A stretch of 64,000 nucleotides of DNA, from the NCBI GenBank assembly GCA_000711775.1, contig ARYC01003947.1, forward strand, positions 1 to 64,000. The letters are read 5' to 3'. Numbering within the stretch: position 1 is the first letter of the stretch; every line of letters starts with the position of its first letter. The notes beneath the pieces are model-generated. The model searched no databases, was not told the origin of the DNA, and saw only the letters and a list, made by a program, of their open reading frames with translations. This document shows, piece by piece, positions 60,989 to 64,000 of the stretch. Both the position numbers and the translations under genes were made by a program. The DNA is from Oxytricha trifallax (Eukaryota > Ciliophora > Spirotrichea > Sporadotrichida > Oxytrichidae).

Positions 60989-62486
60989 AATAGAAAAAAA
61001 AAATCATATTAAACTTATGATTAGGAGTATGATAAAAGTTAGGGCTGGGAATTTGTAGTGAATAGTGATTGAGAATCTTTAAGATCATTTGGATTCTTGA
61101 ATGATACATTCTTTACCTTAGAGTGAGAGAGTAACTCTCTTTTCCTCAAGAGTGGGGAAACACTTAACCTATCGTTGTTTTTGAGACTTTAATTGTAATG
61201 TCTGGTAAGTTTTTGAAGCTATTTTGTCCTGTTTTCTTTGCTAATAGTGTTCATTAAATTATCTCTGTGGTTCAAATAATCGTTCACAATAGGTTTTAGT
61301 TCTTTCTTGATTTCGTTTGTATCTTCAAGTTTATTGATTTAATTACTATCGCTTCATTAAATTTGGCAACTGTTTAACTCATGATTTCTTTATTGAGTAA
61401 AGCGATTGATAAACTGTGGCCAGAAAGGTTTGTATAATGATTTTGTGTGAGTTTAATTCCAGAGTAAATGCTGTTTGAATCATATTGATCAAATTTTTGG
61501 GCTTTGTTTAAAGAATCGTATTCCATAATCTTTTTACTGAATATCTTTTTCAGATAAATTTAGGGAGTCTGGTACACTTATAATACAATTAAATTATGAG
61601 CTATATTTTGGATTACTATATTAACATAGCCAAGATAACTTTGAAAATCTTTAATCAGTTCACTTGTTTAGTAAAGAAGAAAATCTGTGTCTTCTCTTCT
61701 CAGATTTAATATCATTGAATTCAAATCCCAATACTATTTATTTTTTTGTTAAATTCAAAAATTTGACTGTTCGAGTTTAATGATAAACTTAAATTAAATC
61801 ACATATTATTATTATTTAAAGCTTAAATTTAAACTGTAATTTATCTTAAAATTTGGATAAAATAACTATATCAATTAAATTTGTGAACAAACTAATAGAA
61901 ATTTGTATGTGTTATTATTAATTTACACACATTAAGTCTTTGTTAATGGTTGATAAGCTTGATTTAGTCTCAAGGTGATCAATTAAATTGGAAGATGAAT
62001 CGTTCTTCAAAGTGAGATTTTAATTTCCAGGCAACCTTAGGCAGCAATTAAGTTTACCATCTAGATTTAGTTCTTGTCTTACCTAATCCTACAGCTTCTT
62101 TTCAAATATCTGATCATCATATACTGGCAAGTGTACATTTTCAAGATCATCGCCAGCTATTTGGCATATTTAATATAGGTCCTTTTTGTGTAGGTTGAGC
62201 TCAGTTTCATGGAAGTCCTCCTTATTAAATAGAGGGTTACCTTTTAAAACCTTCTAATTAGGTAAGACAAGATTCATGGCTATACTCTTTGCATTTTGTC
62301 TATCTCTATTATGAGTTGAATTTTATTGTCTAAATAATTTCAGGTATTCTTTGCCAGAGACTGTGGCTACATTAATTTTTGTCAAAGGAGGCAGTTCACA
62401 GTTTGAATCGGAGTCAGTGTCTTCACTTCCTGACTGAGTACCTGCATTTTGCTTTATTCTCAATTTCTCCTCTATTAAATTTACCT
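60982..62486 (-). CDS. Hypothetical charged protein
   Basis: Coding pieces at 61940-62486 (LRIKQNAGTQSGSEDTDSDS, NVATVSGKEYLKLFRQQN, LPVYDDQIFEKKLQDQVRQE) and 60982-61530 (MEYDSLNKAQKFDQYDSNS, LEDTNEIKKELKPIVNDYL, LSVSPLLRKRELLSHSKVK), ending at TGA 60984-60982. The AT-rich stretch 61560-61920 between them is probably an IES or intron. A small frame step occurs near 61355. The composition is polar with no membrane spans. No domain is recognised. Its stop lies four bases from the stop of the convergent plus-strand gene. Confidence 0.5.
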
Positions 62487-62489
62487 AAA

Positions 62490-63200
62490 AGATAATTAAT
62501 GCATGTAACATTATATCTTCTATCTTCAAGTGGCACCCTTTATATTATTATTGACTTTATTCAGTCAAAATAGATTAAAAATTGCGAATATTTAAATTCT
62601 AAATATATGACTAATTATAAATAAAAGCATTTTTGAAACATTATTATAATTATTTTTTTAGAATTTTATTTGATTTTTATATTATTATATTTAAAATGGC
62701 CCCAAGTGGTAAATTTTATATTTTTTCTACTTGCGCCCATTTTTTATATATTTATTATATATAATTATATTTTTAATAATTCTATTTAACAAATATTTTT
62801 ATTTATTAAATTACTTTTCTGCCATTATGAAATGCAATTTATTCTCTAGTTATAATATAGTAAAATTATAAATTTTATGCATTGAATTATTTTTATTTTA
62901 AAGGTTTGTTACTTATTTTAGTAAGAAATATTTAAATTATTCATGATTTTACTAATAAATAAATTAAACTTAATATAGGTTAAAAACAAGTTTCATTTAT
63001 ATAAATTAATATAATTAAACATGTTTAGATATATAATTAAAAAGTTTAAAAATAAATAAATGACTCAAATATCAAAAATATAAATTTTTTTTGAATTTAA
63101 TTCATAATATTTTATTAAATTATATTTAATATAGTATATTTCCAATAAATATGGAAAAGCACGTTTTAAGTTTATATATTATATATTTCTTTATATTTAA
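62490..63200. other. Very AT-rich spacer
   Basis: Long runs of A and T with no gene evident. An imperfect inverted repeat around GGCCCCAAGTGG / CTACTTGCGCCC lies at about 62695-62745. Confidence 0.5.
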
Positions 63201-63775
63201 GCATTTTTGTATTCACGATTTTTCCACTATTTTGACTAATTCTCTATATATTTAATTTAACTTTCAGCTTTGTCAAGAATTTAGTTGTCAGTCTCAAATT
63301 TTACCACCTTTATTTTAAATTATGGCAAAGCTACCCTACTAGGTAAGGTCTCAATTCTTTTCTTTTTCGAAGGCTCCATCAGTTCAATTTAAATTAATCA
63401 TAAATTTAATTCTCCTTTCATTCAATAAATCAATAGTATTAACATTCAAATGCTGAAAGTGTACTCTTAGAGGCACTCCTTTCATTAATGTTAATCGGCT
63501 CAAGTTTGCAAGAGTCGTTTAAAGAATAGTCACTCAAATTTGCTATTTAGTTCATCTATAATTGAGATTTCTTCTTGACAAATTTTCCGATATTGTGGGG
63601 TAATCTTACCAAATATCTCAAGGATCTTTAAATTCATACCCTATTTTAATAATAATAAAATGTTTTAGATCTTGTCTTGGCATCTCATAGAATCAATCTT
63701 ACTAGATTAGTTTAATATAGACTCAAGTTCGTTTTTATTTTCACCTTGAAAATTTTGGATTTCAAATTTCATCAT
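63200..63775 (-). CDS. Hypothetical protein, fragmented
   Basis: ATG 63775, directly after an in-frame TGA, opens MMKFEIQNFQGENKNELES through SSKIDSMRCQDKIQNILLLL and LKILEIFGKITPQYRKICQE to TGA 63530-63532. A neighbouring frame continues as DYSLNDSCKLEPININERS, and near 63379 a further coding-like block MEPSKKKRIETLPSRVALPQ begins. They could be one gene split by slips or an IES. The helical, polar first part resembles a coiled coil. No family is recognised, and the right boundary may lie outside this reading. Confidence 0.35.
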
Positions 63776-64000
63776 TCAACTTAGATCTAAATATTTTTGT
63801 CAGTTAATGTGTATTATGAAAGCATTATTGAATTGAAGAATTTAAATTTATGCAATTATCAAATCCGTATAACACATGGAGCCAATTTTACAGTTTTTTG
63901 TTGCTGCTTCATTCGAAAATGAATTTAAATTACACTAGACCTTTCAATAGGGTGTATTATTAAATGCTTTTGAATTCAACTAAATATTCATTTTATAGAT

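Overview
This window is germline (micronuclear) DNA of a spirotrich ciliate, most likely a stichotrich of the Oxytricha/Stylonychia type. Three things support this. Reading frames with clear protein homology stay open only if TAA and TAG are read as glutamine and TGA as the only stop. Two copies of a transposon with C4A4 telomere-like terminal repeats, a 3-bp ANT target duplication and a transposase/22-kDa/zinc-finger-kinase gene order are present; these are the hallmarks of TBE elements. Genes are cut by short AT-rich segments flanked by direct repeats (IES with pointers), and deleting a segment plus one pointer copy rejoins the frame exactly. Base composition is strongly AT-rich.

Layout. 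1-5020: a TBE copy cut by the window edge, carrying a nested 2.2-kb element with long inverted repeats and a broken Rep-like SF3 helicase gene. 5180-9148: a small unknown gene with a 59-bp IES, a 1.4-kb inverted-repeat element, and a PAF-acetylhydrolase-like gene. 9628-14527 (minus): an extracellular-domain protein, a DHHC palmitoyltransferase and a Ser/Thr kinase. 14656-17601: a small gene, a two-domain rhodanese/mercaptopyruvate sulfurtransferase and a charged protein. 17743-21667 (minus): an MT-A70 (MTA-like) methyltransferase gene cut into many pieces by a foldback element and a SINE. 22295-32591: a P4-ATPase (lipid flippase) whose segments are separated by a SINE, a 3.6-kb TA-flanked transposon, short IESs and a small MITE. 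32734-33765 (minus): a tRNA-splicing endonuclease Sen54-like gene. 33929-43280: a ubiquitin-specific protease split by a 1.6-kb long-TIR element and a complete TBE. 43573-47520: an acidic N/Q-rich protein and a multi-span membrane protein. 47849-56365 (minus): KAP3 (kinesin-II accessory subunit) and two tandem paralogous TPR genes. 56553-63775: an SLC35F-like transporter, several unrecognised genes and AT-rich spacer.

How it works together. The host genes have unrelated housekeeping and ciliary roles; their order reflects germline neighbourhood, not operons. What links them is architecture. At least three transposable elements lie inside coding sequence with target-site duplications whose single-copy removal restores the frame, so they behave as IESs that must be excised during macronuclear development. 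Many genes also carry isolated TGA codons or single-base frame slips. These may be assembly errors or early decay, so all multi-segment gene spans below are reading-frame reconstructions without macronuclear evidence.
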